In this document: positions 27,065 to 35,741 of the stretch, in pieces
Layout of the letters: each line of letters starts with the position of its first letter
Numbering within the stretch: position 1 is the stretch's first letter
Notes under the pieces: generated by a model
Databases searched by the model: none
What the model saw: only the letters and a program-made list of their open reading frames with translations
Told to the model about the DNA's origin: nothing
Position numbers and translations under genes: made by a program
NCBI GenBank assembly: GCA_018652685.1
Contig: JABIBQ010000079.1
Coordinates: 1-55,757, forward strand
Origin: Candidatus Bathyarchaeota archaeon
Lineage (GTDB): Archaea > Thermoproteota > Bathyarchaeia > TCS64
DNA: 55,757 bases
Direction: 5' to 3'

Positions 27065-28129
27065 GTGGTCGCCTTGAACGTCAAATCAACTGTATCTGTT
27101 CTCGTCTTCGGTCTCGCTCTGTACCTGCTGGGCCCCGAGACCCTTCCCTTCAGTATCCTGGGCATGGTTATCGGGCTTGTCATAGTCATAATGATCGGTG
27201 AGCCCATGGTGGAGGGGCTTCAGGAGTTCAGCGAGTACACGGGGCTCTCAAGTCACGTTACTGGTATCCTCTCCAGCCTGACATCCAACCTGCCAGAGAT
27301 GATCATGACCATGTTCATGATTTATTCGCCCCAGCTCAAGGACGTGGCCATACTCTCGGTCCTCCTTGCCTCAGCATTCAACGGACTGCTCCTTGGGATA
27401 CTGGTAATAATGCTCACCTGGAAAGGGGGAAGCATCGAAATACCCAAAAAGGCGCTTGAGAACGATGTGGAGGTGATAAGGCTGGCCATCGGGTTCAGTG
27501 TTATCGTGTTCGGGACGGGCATTATACTGACCCTTAACAGTGAGACCGGCCCCCCGCTGCTCCCGTGGGAGATCCCGGTCTTCATGCTCCTGGCGTACGC
27601 GGGTTACCTATTCTTCGTCGCCAGGGGTGGCAGGGGTGGGCACCAGGAACACCAAGCGCACATCCACGAGAAGGAAAGATCATTGGCTTTCGTCAAGCCC
27701 ATCGTCCTGGGGCTTGTCGGGACCGTGATAGCCGCTGAGCTCATCGCAGGCAGCTCTGAGTTCTTCGTGCATGTCCTGCACCTGAACGTGGTGTTTGCAG
27801 CAACCCTCATCGGTTTCGCCGGCAGCGTCCCGGAACATGGTATGGCGTTGATCGGGGCCCGCAAGGGCCACGTTGAGCTTGGTGTCTCAAACCTCCTCTC
27901 AGGGATTGTACAGAGCATCATGCTCATCTTCCCCATAGTGGCGCTGCTGGTGCCTGTCTATCTGGACGGGTATGTGCTGTATCAGTTCATGGCCATAGCG
28001 GTGACTTTGTGGATATTGTTGAAAAGCATCGTGGACGACGGTAAACTGACTGTTGATGAGGGTGTATCTATCATTGTCATCTACCTGCTTGGTATCCTGC
28101 TGTTCGACCAGCTGAGCCTCATCTTCTAG
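27065..28129 (+). CDS. cation/Ca2+ exchanger family (CaCA) membrane protein
   Basis: 354 aa, about 10-11 transmembrane helices, with the duplicated alpha repeats of the Na+/Ca2+ exchanger superfamily. Alpha-1 is SSHVTGILSSLTSNLPEMIM (residues about 61-80), and alpha-2 is LIGFAGSVPEHGMALIGARKG followed by the asparagine-containing GVSNLLSGI. Glutamates in both repeats would bind the cation. A His-rich loop (GGHQEHQAHIHEKE) lies between the halves. GTG start at 27065. Confidence 0.88.
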   Translation: MVALNVKSTVSVLVFGLALYLLGPETLPFSILGMVIGLVIVIMIGEPMVEGLQEFSEYTGLSSHVTGILSSLTSNLPEMIMTMFMIYSPQLKDVAILSVLLASAFNGLLLGILVIMLTWKGGSIEIPKKALENDVEVIRLAIGFSVIVFGTGIILTLNSETGPPLLPWEIPVFMLLAYAGYLFFVARGGRGGHQEHQAHIHEKERSLAFVKPIVLGLVGTVIAAELIAGSSEFFVHVLHLNVVFAATLIGFAGSVPEHGMALIGARKGHVELGVSNLLSGIVQSIMLIFPIVALLVPVYLDGYVLYQFMAIAVTLWILLKSIVDDGKLTVDEGVSIIVIYLLGILLFDQLSLIF

Positions 28130-28168
28130 GCGATAGCCCTAAAAGGGGTATGCACCTCATCTTTGCGA

Positions 28169-28254
28169 GCAGCTGTGACAGAGCGGTTATCGTGCTGGTC
28201 TCGAAAACCAGTGGCCTTTGAGCCTCATGGGTTCGAATCCCATCAGCTGCGCCA
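28169..28254 (+). tRNA. tRNA-Ser(CGA)
   Basis: Type II tRNA. The acceptor GCAGCTG (28169-28175) pairs with CAGCTGC (28244-28250), with discriminator G and an encoded CCA (28252-28254). The anticodon stem CTGGT/ACCAG encloses loop CTCGAAA, anticodon CGA at 28202-28204. A long variable arm and the T arm GGGTTCGAATCCC are present. It marks the boundary after which base composition becomes AT-rich. Confidence 0.96.
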
Positions 28255-28625
28255 CATCTTTTATTCTAATTGTATTCATTATCCTCGTTCAGCGAGAGGT
28301 GAGGGGCTCGGATCCGTTATTTTGATTCGTTTATGAGGTGCGCGCGCAGGGGGGATATAATGTTGACTCACCTGATACACTCATCATCGGTGGTCACAGA
28401 TTGTTATTTTTATAGAATATTCAAACAAGCCACAGTTTTACCTAAAGTTTGCGATATCCCCAGTTTTGAGTTTATTGTATTATGTCGAGGATTTCGCCCA
28501 GTACTACGCTATTCTGTTCCCCTGGGGTGATTGACGTAACTCCACGCACATATTTATCCCTGAGAGGACTACAAAGAGACCTTCCCCCATAAAATCAAAG
28601 CAGGGGTAATGGAAAGAGGTTGGAT
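28255..28625. other. intergenic region after tRNA-Ser
   Basis: About 370 nt. It contains the palindromic alternating tract TGCGCGCGCA (28339-28348) followed by GATATAAT, and AT-rich sequence. A 65-codon plus-strand frame (28333-28530) is not protein-like. No copy of the tRNA 3' end, as would mark an integrase attachment site, was found by eye. Confidence 0.5.
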
Positions 28626-28967
28626 TCATGTTAGAAACTGTGTTGGCTCAGTTGGGAATGGTACTTTTATGACGAGGAATCTGAGCAGGGCATCACTTTC
28701 ATTATACCAGCAGTGCATTATACCCTTAGGACTATCAACCATAGTATCCTTGATAACCTCCTTTTTCTCTTCACCAATCTCTACAATACCTTTGCCTTCA
28801 AGCACATAGAAGACGACATCAACGGGTGTAATGTGCTGTCTGAGTTTTTCACCTGGTTTCAGAGTGAGTTGCATTACGGACGCATGCCCAGATTTGTAAA
28901 GTTTCTGGGATTTTACACCATGGGGATTCTTGACCACCTCTGCTTTATCGATGTGAATGGTTTTCAT
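28626..28967 (-). CDS. cupin-domain protein
   Basis: 113-aa single cupin barrel. The first motif region reads LKPGEKLRQHITPVDVVFYVLEGKGIVEIG (about residues 36-65), and the second MVDSPKGIMHCWYNES supplies a histidine ligand. Small cupins bind metals or small ligands as sensors or isomerases. It lies 6 nt downstream of the ribbon-helix-helix protein in the same operon. Confidence 0.85.
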   Translation of the reverse strand: MKTIHIDKAEVVKNPHGVKSQKLYKSGHASVMQLTLKPGEKLRQHITPVDVVFYVLEGKGIVEIGEEKKEVIKDTMVDSPKGIMHCWYNESDALLRFLVIKVPFPTEPTQFLT

Positions 28968-28973
28968 AAAAAA

Positions 28974-29444
28974 TTAGACTGTTTGGCGGTTATTATAGAC
29001 TTGTTTGATTTTTCTCAGGTTTTCTTGAGCTTTTTGTGCACGATGGTTTTTTAGATTCTTGATTTTGAATGCAATGAAAGGCTGGATCTCAGCGTAAGGG
29101 TTTTTAAATTTGACAGAATCAGCGTGAAGCATAATAAACCCTAATCTAATGGCTTCCCTAATTGAACCATTCTCAGTGTTCTCAAATGTACCTACTACGG
29201 CTTCTATCTGTTCTTTTTCCAAGTACAAACTCATTCTGGTTCCTTCGTCACCATAACTAAGTTTACTGAAGGATCGAGAAATACCAAATGCTCCTTGCAT
29301 GGTGATAGGCGCCTCCTGATGATAACCTATACTAAGGTCAATGAGGTCCCTTACAATTTCACTCAAACTTTTCTGTGCATCGTCGGCTAATTTCTGTATC
29401 AATTCTTTGAGTATGCGCTCTAATCGTAGAGTGATAAGCCTCAT
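28974..29444 (-). CDS. ribbon-helix-helix type DNA-binding protein (putative)
   Basis: About 156 aa. The N-terminus (MRLITLRLERILKELIQKLADDAQKSLSEIVRDLIDL) has the beta strand plus two helices of CopG/MetJ-like domains. A second, similar half (RMSLYLEKEQIEAVVGTFENTENGSIREAIRLGF) repeats the pattern, so it may be a tandem RHH protein. ATG at 29444 is preferred to the longer frame, which would run through the palindrome upstream. It probably represses itself and the divergent polyferredoxin gene. Confidence 0.6.
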   Translation of the reverse strand: MRLITLRLERILKELIQKLADDAQKSLSEIVRDLIDLSIGYHQEAPITMQGAFGISRSFSKLSYGDEGTRMSLYLEKEQIEAVVGTFENTENGSIREAIRLGFIMLHADSVKFKNPYAEIQPFIAFKIKNLKNHRAQKAQENLRKIKQVYNNRQTV

Positions 29445-29493
29445 ATTAGGTATGACGTTTTGGCATATGTTTATATTTTTCTCCAGACAACTC

Positions 29494-29512
29494 ATATGAC
29501 GAAGTGTCATAT
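29494..29512. promoter_or_regulatory. palindromic operator between RHH-cupin and polyferredoxin genes
   Basis: Perfect 7-bp arms ATATGAC and GTCATAT with a 5-nt centre. It lies 14 nt before the polyferredoxin ATG and about 50 nt before the RHH gene start, so one bound dimer could control both promoters. The RHH protein is the obvious candidate ligand, by adjacency. Confidence 0.6.
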
Positions 29513-29526
29513 AAGAGGATTAGAAA

Positions 29527-30327
29527 ATGATAAACCCCGCATTACTGATAAAACTTGGTCTCTGGATACTAACAATAGCGACAACCACCTTACTATTGAA
29601 GAGAGGAAAAATAACCAGCAGAAACAGGTTAATGTTCCTAATTGCAGGCATAGCCGTATTCGGATTCCTATTCGGCCAACTCAGTCCATTGAACCCGAAC
29701 CCCATGTCTCTACTAGGAAACTTCGTGCTGAACTTGAAAGGCGCTGAAGTACCTGTACCGCTTCAGCTTTCACTTGTAATGCTGTCGCTGATGCTGGGCC
29801 TTGTTGTGGTTTCTAATCGCAGTATATGTGGATGGGGATGCCAGTTAGGCTTGCTCCAAGACGCGTTTTACCACATTCCGTCTCGAAAGATCAATGTCTC
29901 TAAGAAGGTGACTTTATGGACCAGGGTTATATTTTTCAGCTTATTCGTGGGGCTGCTATTCTTATCGGGGTTAAATATTCTCGGGTTACTGGACCCATTT
30001 GGGGTATTCCAGTTATCCCTGACGACAATCAGTGGTGTAACAGTATTAGGAATAGCGTTGGCTAGCGTTGTGTTCTATAGGCCATGGTGCAGGTTCTTTT
30101 GTCCTTTCGGCTTAGCGGGATTGGTTGCTGAGCAGTTTAGCTTCTATAGACCTAGGGTAGACAGAGAGGCCTGTGTTAATTGTATGCAATGTGTCAAAGC
30201 ATGCCCAACGGGTGCAATGGGGGATTTCTATCAAGAAAATAGATTCCACAATGATTGTTATGCTTGCAGCGAATGTATACAAGCCTGTAAAGTAGATGCT
30301 TTAACTTGGTCAAAAGACACAAAATAA
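29527..30327 (+). CDS. NapH-like membrane polyferredoxin (4Fe-4S)
   Basis: 266 aa. Four or five transmembrane helices carry the NapH/CcoG-type cysteine motifs GWGCQLG (about residue 101) and FCPFG (about 197), followed by two 4Fe-4S ferredoxin motifs: CVNCMQCVKACPTGA and CYACSECIQACKVDA. It moves electrons between a membrane quinone pool or periplasmic partner and cytosolic ferredoxins. The first motif has Gln where NapH usually has Pro. It is divergent from the RHH-cupin operon. Confidence 0.87.
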   Translation: MINPALLIKLGLWILTIATTTLLLKRGKITSRNRLMFLIAGIAVFGFLFGQLSPLNPNPMSLLGNFVLNLKGAEVPVPLQLSLVMLSLMLGLVVVSNRSICGWGCQLGLLQDAFYHIPSRKINVSKKVTLWTRVIFFSLFVGLLFLSGLNILGLLDPFGVFQLSLTTISGVTVLGIALASVVFYRPWCRFFCPFGLAGLVAEQFSFYRPRVDREACVNCMQCVKACPTGAMGDFYQENRFHNDCYACSECIQACKVDALTWSKDTK

Positions 30328-30419
30328 TAACGTCGGTCAAACTCCGCTTCATTTCTAATGATTATCTCCCCAAGCGCGCGTAGGACATATGACCGAGGAC
30401 GTCTTTAAAAAAAAGATAG

Positions 30420-30563
30420 TTAGTCAGGTTGTGGTGCTATTTCGGGTTGGGTATAGGCCTGATCGTAGATTACTTCCACATCAGTGCTTCCACATTCTGG
30501 GCAGTCAGCAACGAACTTTCCAGGAGTATAGACCGTTCCACACTTTTTACATTTAAACATCAT
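30420..30563 (-). CDS. 47-aa rubredoxin-like zinc-ribbon protein
   Basis: Small gene beginning MMFKCKKCGTVYTPG, with a second pair CPECGS, an acidic end and C-terminal QPD. The four cysteines suit a zinc ribbon or rubredoxin-type iron site. A strong GGAGGTGA site lies 10-17 nt upstream, just after the universal stress protein stop (18-nt gap), so the two form an operon. Confidence 0.85.
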   Translation of the reverse strand: MMFKCKKCGTVYTPGKFVADCPECGSTDVEVIYDQAYTQPEIAPQPD

Positions 30564-30581
30564 TCTCACATTTCACCTCCT

Positions 30582-31025
30582 TTATTTCACTACCAAAATC
30601 GGTTTTGTACAATGATTCACAACATGGTTGGTTACGCTACCTAGAAACCACCCAGTCAATCCACCGAGACCCCTACTCCCAATAACGATAAGGTCAACCT
30701 CAGTTTCCTCAGAAGCTTTCAGTATTTTCTTGGCAACATATCCCTTTTTGAGCTGAGTGGACACAGTGAGTTTTGGATATTTTTCTTTCAGCGATTTCTT
30801 AGCATCTTCAAGAACGCCTACGTGGTATGACATGAGGGCTTTTTCGTGCTCAGCGGTGAAAGCGTTATCATATCCGCCCATACCTGCGTACATTGCTGTA
30901 GGCGGGGGCACAACTGTCAGGACAAGCAGGTTTGCACCCCATTTTTCAGCTGAGATTGCTGCGAACTCAACTGCATGTTGTGCAAGTTCTGATCCGTCTG
31001 TTGCTACGAGGATTGTTTTGTACAT
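30582..31025 (-). CDS. universal stress protein UspA family
   Basis: 147 aa. UspA fold with N-terminal KTILVATDGSELAQHA, and the ATP-binding GSRGLGGLTGWFLGSVTNHVVNH loop near the C-terminus (GxxG-x9-GS). Archaeal Usp proteins bind ATP or AMP and respond to stress or energy state. First gene of an operon with the rubredoxin-like protein. Confidence 0.92.
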   Translation of the reverse strand: MYKTILVATDGSELAQHAVEFAAISAEKWGANLLVLTVVPPPTAMYAGMGGYDNAFTAEHEKALMSYHVGVLEDAKKSLKEKYPKLTVSTQLKKGYVAKKILKASEETEVDLIVIGSRGLGGLTGWFLGSVTNHVVNHCTKPILVVK

Positions 31026-31162
31026 TTTTCTTTCTCCGAGGTAACGTATCTAAAACAACAGTATATGCCTTCAGCCAGTATCATTAATACTCTTACATAC
31101 TGATATGAAAGAATGTTAGTCAAAATAGAAAGTATTAACCATGTAAACGAAGTTTATCAAAT

Positions 31163-32173
31163 ATGGAACGTAGAAAAATTTCAACACTCGGCAAATATTC
31201 CTTGATTGTTACTCTTCCAAAAAACTGGACAAAGATGAATAAACTTCAAGGCGGAGATGAGGTCTCAATCAAGATACAAGGAGATGGATCTCTAATTATT
31301 CATCCCGAATTTGATTTCAAGGAAAAACAGAACGAGGTCATCCTTCCTATTAACGTCAACGAAGATGTAAAAACAACTCAACGAAAAATCATTGGATGTT
31401 ATCTAAACGGCTATGATACAATCATATTAAAATCTGGAAAAAATTTTTCACGCGAACAACAGGATGGCATCCGCTCCATTGTTAAATCACTGTACATGAG
31501 AATCTATGAGTCCCATGCAAACCATGTCACACTACAAGCGTTCATGGACGAGTCTCTTGCCTCAGTAACGTCAGGCATCGAGAGAATGCACATAATCACC
31601 AACTCAATGGCAAAAGATGTGATAATCTCCATGAGGGAATGGGATATAGACCTGGCCAACTCTGTCATCTCCCTGGAAGAAGACGTTGACCAGTTCATGT
31701 TCTTCCTCACACGATTGTTGAGAACCGCAGTAAACAACCCATCCCTAGCAAGTAAGCTACAGGTTTCAATGAGCGATTGTTTTGATTACCATATGCTAAT
31801 CAATCGAATTGAGTATGTCGCCGATTCTTTGACAAGCATCGCAGAGTCCATTATTGAGCTCTATGAACACCGGTCTTCGATCCCAGAAACGATGTTTCAA
31901 TCTTTGGTAGACTCAGCGATAATTTCCTTTGATTTCTACAACCGGTCAGTTGACACATTTTTCTCAGACTCATTAGTAGACACTGGAGCGATAATAGATT
32001 ATGCTGACCAGAACAAGTTTCTTGACAATACGTTGCAGGAGCTTCCACATGATGAGAATGAGAAACAAATCGTTATCTTGTGTCATTCTATTCTTGAAAA
32101 TATCAATCGAATTAGTAATCACACAGCGGATATAGCGGAATTAATTATTGACAGACATTATGTCCCAAGTTAG
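31163..32173 (+). CDS. AbrB-PhoU domain regulator
   Basis: 336 aa. The N-terminal 45 residues form a SpoVT/AbrB swapped-hairpin (ISTLGKYSLIVTLPKNWTKMNKLQGGDEV). Two PhoU-like helical bundles follow, containing spaced acidic residues such as SLEEDVDQFMFFLTRLL. This architecture is common in archaea and is thought to link phosphate or metal status to transcription. No pst phosphate genes are nearby, so the signal is uncertain. Confidence 0.87.
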   Translation: MERRKISTLGKYSLIVTLPKNWTKMNKLQGGDEVSIKIQGDGSLIIHPEFDFKEKQNEVILPINVNEDVKTTQRKIIGCYLNGYDTIILKSGKNFSREQQDGIRSIVKSLYMRIYESHANHVTLQAFMDESLASVTSGIERMHIITNSMAKDVIISMREWDIDLANSVISLEEDVDQFMFFLTRLLRTAVNNPSLASKLQVSMSDCFDYHMLINRIEYVADSLTSIAESIIELYEHRSSIPETMFQSLVDSAIISFDFYNRSVDTFFSDSLVDTGAIIDYADQNKFLDNTLQELPHDENEKQIVILCHSILENINRISNHTADIAELIIDRHYVPS

Positions 32174-32285
32174 AAATCGAGCATATTCTGTAAAGCGTTT
32201 TTTATTGAACTCCAAACAGAAACAAGGTTATTCCTATAATTAGCGTGCGCGCTCCAATTGAAGAGAGAGCGTGGACACACGCCTT

Positions 32286-33011
32286 TTACAGGTTCTTTTT
32301 CAGTAAACGCACGGATAATGTAATCAACAGTACCGTATACAGGCTCAGGACTGCGATCTCAAACAGTATACTGCCTCCAGTTCCCATTAAAACCCTGAAC
32401 CCATCCACAGAATAAGTCAAAGGCAACACCATTGCCAAGGACCGTAAAACAACAGGCATCTTCTCCAATGGAATAAAGATCCCACAAAGGAAAATCATAG
32501 GAAACCGGAAATAGTTACTAAGAGTCTGGGCCTCAAACACCTCCTTCACGGAGACAGCAACCAGCGCACCTAACGCGGAGTGAACAAGAGCGGTCAGTAT
32601 CAGTAAGATTATGAAGCCTAGTATGTTGGTTATACGGGCGCCAATGAGTAGTGTGGTCAGCAGAGTCATGACTGTGGAGATGACTATCCCGAAGATGGTG
32701 CCACCCAGTATCTTTGACAACATGATGGTTGACAGACTGATGGGTGCTAAGAAAAGCCTCTCAAGGGCTCCGACTCTTTTCTCGAATGTGATCACGATTG
32801 CCTCCATGCTGGTTGTTCCGAATAAGACAGCCATGGCTATGAGACCTGGAGCTAGTTCAATGAGCCCCTCGGGGTTTCGTAGGCTGAATGATAAAGCCAA
32901 GACTAACGGGAAGAGGATGCCCCAGCTGATGTTTGGTGGTTTGAAGTAGTAGGCTTTGAGGTCCTTCTCGATTATGGCCATTAATCCTTCAAGCTCGTCT
33001 TGGAGAGTCAT
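32286..33011 (-). CDS. ABC-2 type (DrrB-like) permease
   Basis: 241 aa, six predicted transmembrane helices. It starts with a cytoplasmic segment (DLKAYYFKPPNISWGILFPL) closely matched by the permease at 53350 (DMRVYYLRPPSLMFGILFPI), so the two are paralogues. The ABC-2 EAA-like block is ERLFLAPISLSTIMLSKILGG. It overlaps the ATPase gene by 4 nt. Confidence 0.88.
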   Translation of the reverse strand: MTLQDELEGLMAIIEKDLKAYYFKPPNISWGILFPLVLALSFSLRNPEGLIELAPGLIAMAVLFGTTSMEAIVITFEKRVGALERLFLAPISLSTIMLSKILGGTIFGIVISTVMTLLTTLLIGARITNILGFIILLILTALVHSALGALVAVSVKEVFEAQTLSNYFRFPMIFLCGIFIPLEKMPVVLRSLAMVLPLTYSVDGFRVLMGTGGSILFEIAVLSLYTVLLITLSVRLLKKNL

Positions 33012-33967
33012 CGTTTACTCTCCTTGTCTACACTCATCTGATCAGAGGAGAGCCCTGTCAGCTTGATGAATGCGTCCTCCATGCTGGGCTTTAACGTATT
33101 TAGTTCCGTGATCTTGAACTCTTGTTCCTCAGATAACCGGGATAGAGTTGATATGGTCTCGGAAACACTGCGTGTGTGTATCCTGATTTTCTCACCTTGG
33201 ATGAGTACTTTACCTGAAAGAGCATCAAAGATGTTTTCATGAATTGGTTTTGATGATTCAATGGATACTTCGAGAATTGGGGTCTCCTGAACGGACTCTT
33301 CAATGGCTCTAGGAGTATCGATTTTAATTATTTTACCGTTGACGAGGATCGCGATCCTGTCACAGAGCTCTCCTGCCTCCGCTATGTAGTGGGTTGTAAG
33401 GAAGACCGTGATGTCCTTCTCTTTGAAGTTCCTGATCATTCTTCGGAGGTTCCTCGCACTCACAACGTCCAAGCCACTGGTGGGCTCGTCCAGAAAAAGA
33501 ATATCCGGATCGTGTACGAGAGCTGCCGCTAATACGGTTCTGCGTCTTAGGCCTTTGCTGAGTTTACCGAAGCCCAGGTTCTTGTACTCCTTGAGATTGA
33601 AAATGGTGAGGAGTTCGCTGATTTTTTCTTCCCTTGTTGCCTGAGGTACATGGTAAAGCTTTGAGACGAATAATAGGTTCTCGTGGACGCTGAGTTCGGG
33701 GTATAGGTTTGATGTCTCGGGTACTACTCCGATTCTTTTCTTGATTTCAACTCTTTCTCGTCGGATATCGAGGCCGTCAATAATTGCGTTTCCGCTTGTT
33801 TGTTCTATGAGTCCGGATAGTATCTTTATCGTGGTGGATTTTCCGGCGCCATTGGGTCCAAGGTAGCCGAATACTTCGCCCTTTTTTACATCGAAGGATA
33901 CGTCGTCGAGAGCAAGTTTTCCGTTGTATTCTTTTGTGAGCTCCTCAACAGTGATTGAGTTTTCCAT
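33008..33967 (-). CDS. ABC transporter ATPase (DrrA-like)
   Basis: 319 aa. Walker A GPNGAGKST, signature LSKGLRRRTVLAAAL, Walker B DILFLDEPTSGLD, H-loop LTTHYIAEAGE, then a C-terminal regulatory domain. It forms an exporter with the downstream permease. A 52-aa Cys/His protein precedes it in the same operon, and a divergent HxlR regulator probably controls expression. Confidence 0.92.
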   Translation of the reverse strand: MENSITVEELTKEYNGKLALDDVSFDVKKGEVFGYLGPNGAGKSTTIKILSGLIEQTSGNAIIDGLDIRRERVEIKKRIGVVPETSNLYPELSVHENLLFVSKLYHVPQATREEKISELLTIFNLKEYKNLGFGKLSKGLRRRTVLAAALVHDPDILFLDEPTSGLDVVSARNLRRMIRNFKEKDITVFLTTHYIAEAGELCDRIAILVNGKIIKIDTPRAIEESVQETPILEVSIESSKPIHENIFDALSGKVLIQGEKIRIHTRSVSETISTLSRLSEEQEFKITELNTLKPSMEDAFIKLTGLSSDQMSVDKESKR

Positions 33968-34008
33968 TCCCTTACCCTGCGATACGTGTATGCGTGCTCG
34001 GCTTCTTT

Positions 34009-34167
34009 CTATTTGTCTAGTTCCTGTAATTCCTCTTTAATTCCCTCTAACTCCTTCCCAAGACACTCAGCCTTGTGCTGAAGCATAGCTTTCTTCTCTT
34101 CCTTTGTTAGATGTTTTCTTCCATGGCAACCGCAGCTGCCGTCGCATCCTTGTTTATGCATTTTCAT
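34009..34167 (-). CDS. 52-aa Cys/His-rich small protein, DUF5320-like
   Basis: Small gene starting ATG at 34167. The N-terminal metal-binding cluster CDGSCGCHGRKHL is followed by an amphipathic coiled-coil helix (TKEEKKAMLQHKAECLGKELEG and on). This head-plus-helix plan resembles the DUF5320 proteins at 37914 and 44876. It is first in the operon with the DrrA-like ATPase. A metal- or redox-sensing accessory role is inference. Confidence 0.7.
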   Translation of the reverse strand: MKMHKQGCDGSCGCHGRKHLTKEEKKAMLQHKAECLGKELEGIKEELQELDK

Positions 34168-34211
34168 ACCACGATTTATTACCAGAATTAAAGTATTTAT
34201 ACTATCAAGTT

Positions 34212-34232
34212 AATAGCATAATAGTTGCTATT
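34212..34232. promoter_or_regulatory. inverted-repeat operator before the HxlR gene
   Basis: Perfect arms AATAGCA and TGCTATT separated by 7 nt, starting 14 nt before the hxlR-like ATG and just downstream of a TATA-like TATTTATAC. HxlR proteins bind such two-fold sites. It would regulate itself and the divergent DUF5320-like/ABC exporter operon. Confidence 0.6.
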
Positions 34233-34245
34233 GGAGAGTATAGTA

Positions 34246-34641
34246 ATGGAACAAATATGCTTCTGCCCCGTTAAAGGAGTGATCGATATAATCAGTAAGA
34301 AATGGGCGCTTCTCATTGTGAATTCGTTGGGTAACTTTGGGGTTCAACGTTTCAAGGACCTGCAATCGAGGCTCAAGGGAATCAGCCCAAAGTCTCTTAG
34401 CGATACATTGTCTCGGTTGAGTGAAGAGGGTCTTGTGAGCCGTGAGAGTTTCAATGAGATCCCTCCACGGGTAGAGTATAGGCTTACTGACGCAGGTCTT
34501 GAGTTCAGGGAGGCTATATTACCGTTGATACGTTGGGCTGCCCAACGTGATGGCTGGGATGCAGATAGATGTCCATCTTGCGGTCATGATCATAACAAGG
34601 AAGGCTGTTACTGTAGTAACATCCCGACGAGACGACAATAG
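34246..34641 (+). CDS. HxlR-family winged-helix regulator with extra C-terminal Cys/His cluster
   Basis: 131 aa. The HxlR signature CFCPVKGVIDIISKKWALLIVNSL is followed by RLKGISPKSLSDTLSRLSEEGLV (recognition helix) and the wing PPRVEYRLTDAG. HxlR members sense electrophiles or thiol stress through the N-terminal cysteine. The unusual C-terminal CPSCGHDHNKEGCYC cluster (about residues 109-123) could add a metal site. ATG at 34246 chosen over an upstream TTG. Confidence 0.88.
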   Translation: MEQICFCPVKGVIDIISKKWALLIVNSLGNFGVQRFKDLQSRLKGISPKSLSDTLSRLSEEGLVSRESFNEIPPRVEYRLTDAGLEFREAILPLIRWAAQRDGWDADRCPSCGHDHNKEGCYCSNIPTRRQ

Positions 34642-34737
34642 CGTCCCTCTTTTAAGAAGAATATATTGAAGGAAGTAATTCGTGAATGAAATGGGAATTT
34701 GATTCACTGAGATAACTACAATTCGAAGAATTGCCTT

Positions 34738-34887
34738 CTAGGTTGACAGAGTGAATACTGTGATATTGGAGTTTATTGGGAATACCTTGAAATTGATGAA
34801 AAGTGAGTCATGTTTTACTTGGGAAATATTGGTCTCTTTTTCCTCTGAGCTACAACATCCTTTTCCATTACAACTTCCACAGGCCAT
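34738..34887 (-). CDS. small Cys-rich hypothetical protein (doubtful)
   Basis: 49-codon frame beginning MACGSCNGKGCCSSEEKE, with a hydrophobic remainder. The four N-terminal cysteines recall the other small metal proteins here, but no ribosome-binding site is seen. A perfect hairpin (CAATTC-GAA-GAATTG, 34719-34733) lies just past the stop and could terminate it. Confidence 0.35.
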   Translation of the reverse strand: MACGSCNGKGCCSSEEKETNISQVKHDSLFINFKVFPINSNITVFTLST

Positions 34888-34987
34888 ATTCAATATTAGG
34901 ACGGAGACCGAATAAAGTTTACGCGCACACATTATCGATACGTGTAAAAGCTTGGACTGTTTTTCATTCTTACGCTGGCGTACTATA

Positions 34988-35731
34988 GTGGTCGAAGTTT
35001 GGGTTTACCCTATTCTCAGCGTTTTACTGGTTAGTCTTTTCAGTCTTATCGGGGTATTGGTGCTTTTCATCGACGGTGAACTAGGGAAAAATAAGCTTAT
35101 GGGGTTGGTGGCATTAAGCGCAGGTGGATTGTTAGGTGGGGCATTCCTTCACCTGATTCCAGAATCCTACGCGGAGTTTCCCGCTGGTAGCGTGTCTCTG
35201 TACATACTCTCCGGGGTTTTAGCTTCCTACCTACTTGAGATGGTTATTGGTTGGAGACACTGTCATATACCTACTTCGGAAGATCACCCGCATACCTTTG
35301 CGTACGTGAACCTCATCGGAGACGCTGTGCATAACTTTATTGACGGCCTTATTATCAGCGGCGCATACATGAACTCGGTGACACTGGGAGTGTCTACTAC
35401 TTTGGCGGTTATTCTTCATGAGATCCCGCAGGAATTAGGGGATTTCGGTGTGCTTCTTTACGCTGGGTTCAAGCCTAGGAAGGCATTATTGTTTAACCTT
35501 GCTTCTGCTTTGACTTCTGTTTTGGGTGCTTTGGTTGCTCTATATCTCCGAGGCTACACAGAGGGTATAACGGGGTTCCTGCTTCCCTTTGCTGCCGGAA
35601 ACTTTGTTTACATTGCGGGTTCAGACCTTGTACCTGAGCTCAGAGATCAGAAAGAAGTGGTAAAGGGACTGGTGCAGCTTGGGTTGATGTGTCTCGGGGG
35701 GTTTTTAATGTACCTCGTAAAAATATTATAG
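34988..35731 (+). CDS. ZIP-family metal transporter
   Basis: 247 aa, about eight transmembrane helices. ZIP signatures are in helix 4 (GDAVHNFIDGLIISG, His-Asn-Asp metal site) and helix 5 (VILHEIPQELGDFGVLL, HEIPQE). The loop before helix 4 is His-rich (WRHCHIPTSEDHPHTF). It imports divalent metals, probably zinc or iron. GTG at 34988 is the likely start, in front of the first helix; an earlier TTG at 34952 is possible. Confidence 0.88.
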   Translation: MVEVWVYPILSVLLVSLFSLIGVLVLFIDGELGKNKLMGLVALSAGGLLGGAFLHLIPESYAEFPAGSVSLYILSGVLASYLLEMVIGWRHCHIPTSEDHPHTFAYVNLIGDAVHNFIDGLIISGAYMNSVTLGVSTTLAVILHEIPQELGDFGVLLYAGFKPRKALLFNLASALTSVLGALVALYLRGYTEGITGFLLPFAAGNFVYIAGSDLVPELRDQKEVVKGLVQLGLMCLGGFLMYLVKIL

Positions 35732-35741
35732 GGAGAAAGGG

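Noticed and set aside
28333-28530. 65-codon plus-strand frame after tRNA-Ser
   Set aside because: Starts inside the CG-alternating tract and has no protein-like pattern or neighbour link.
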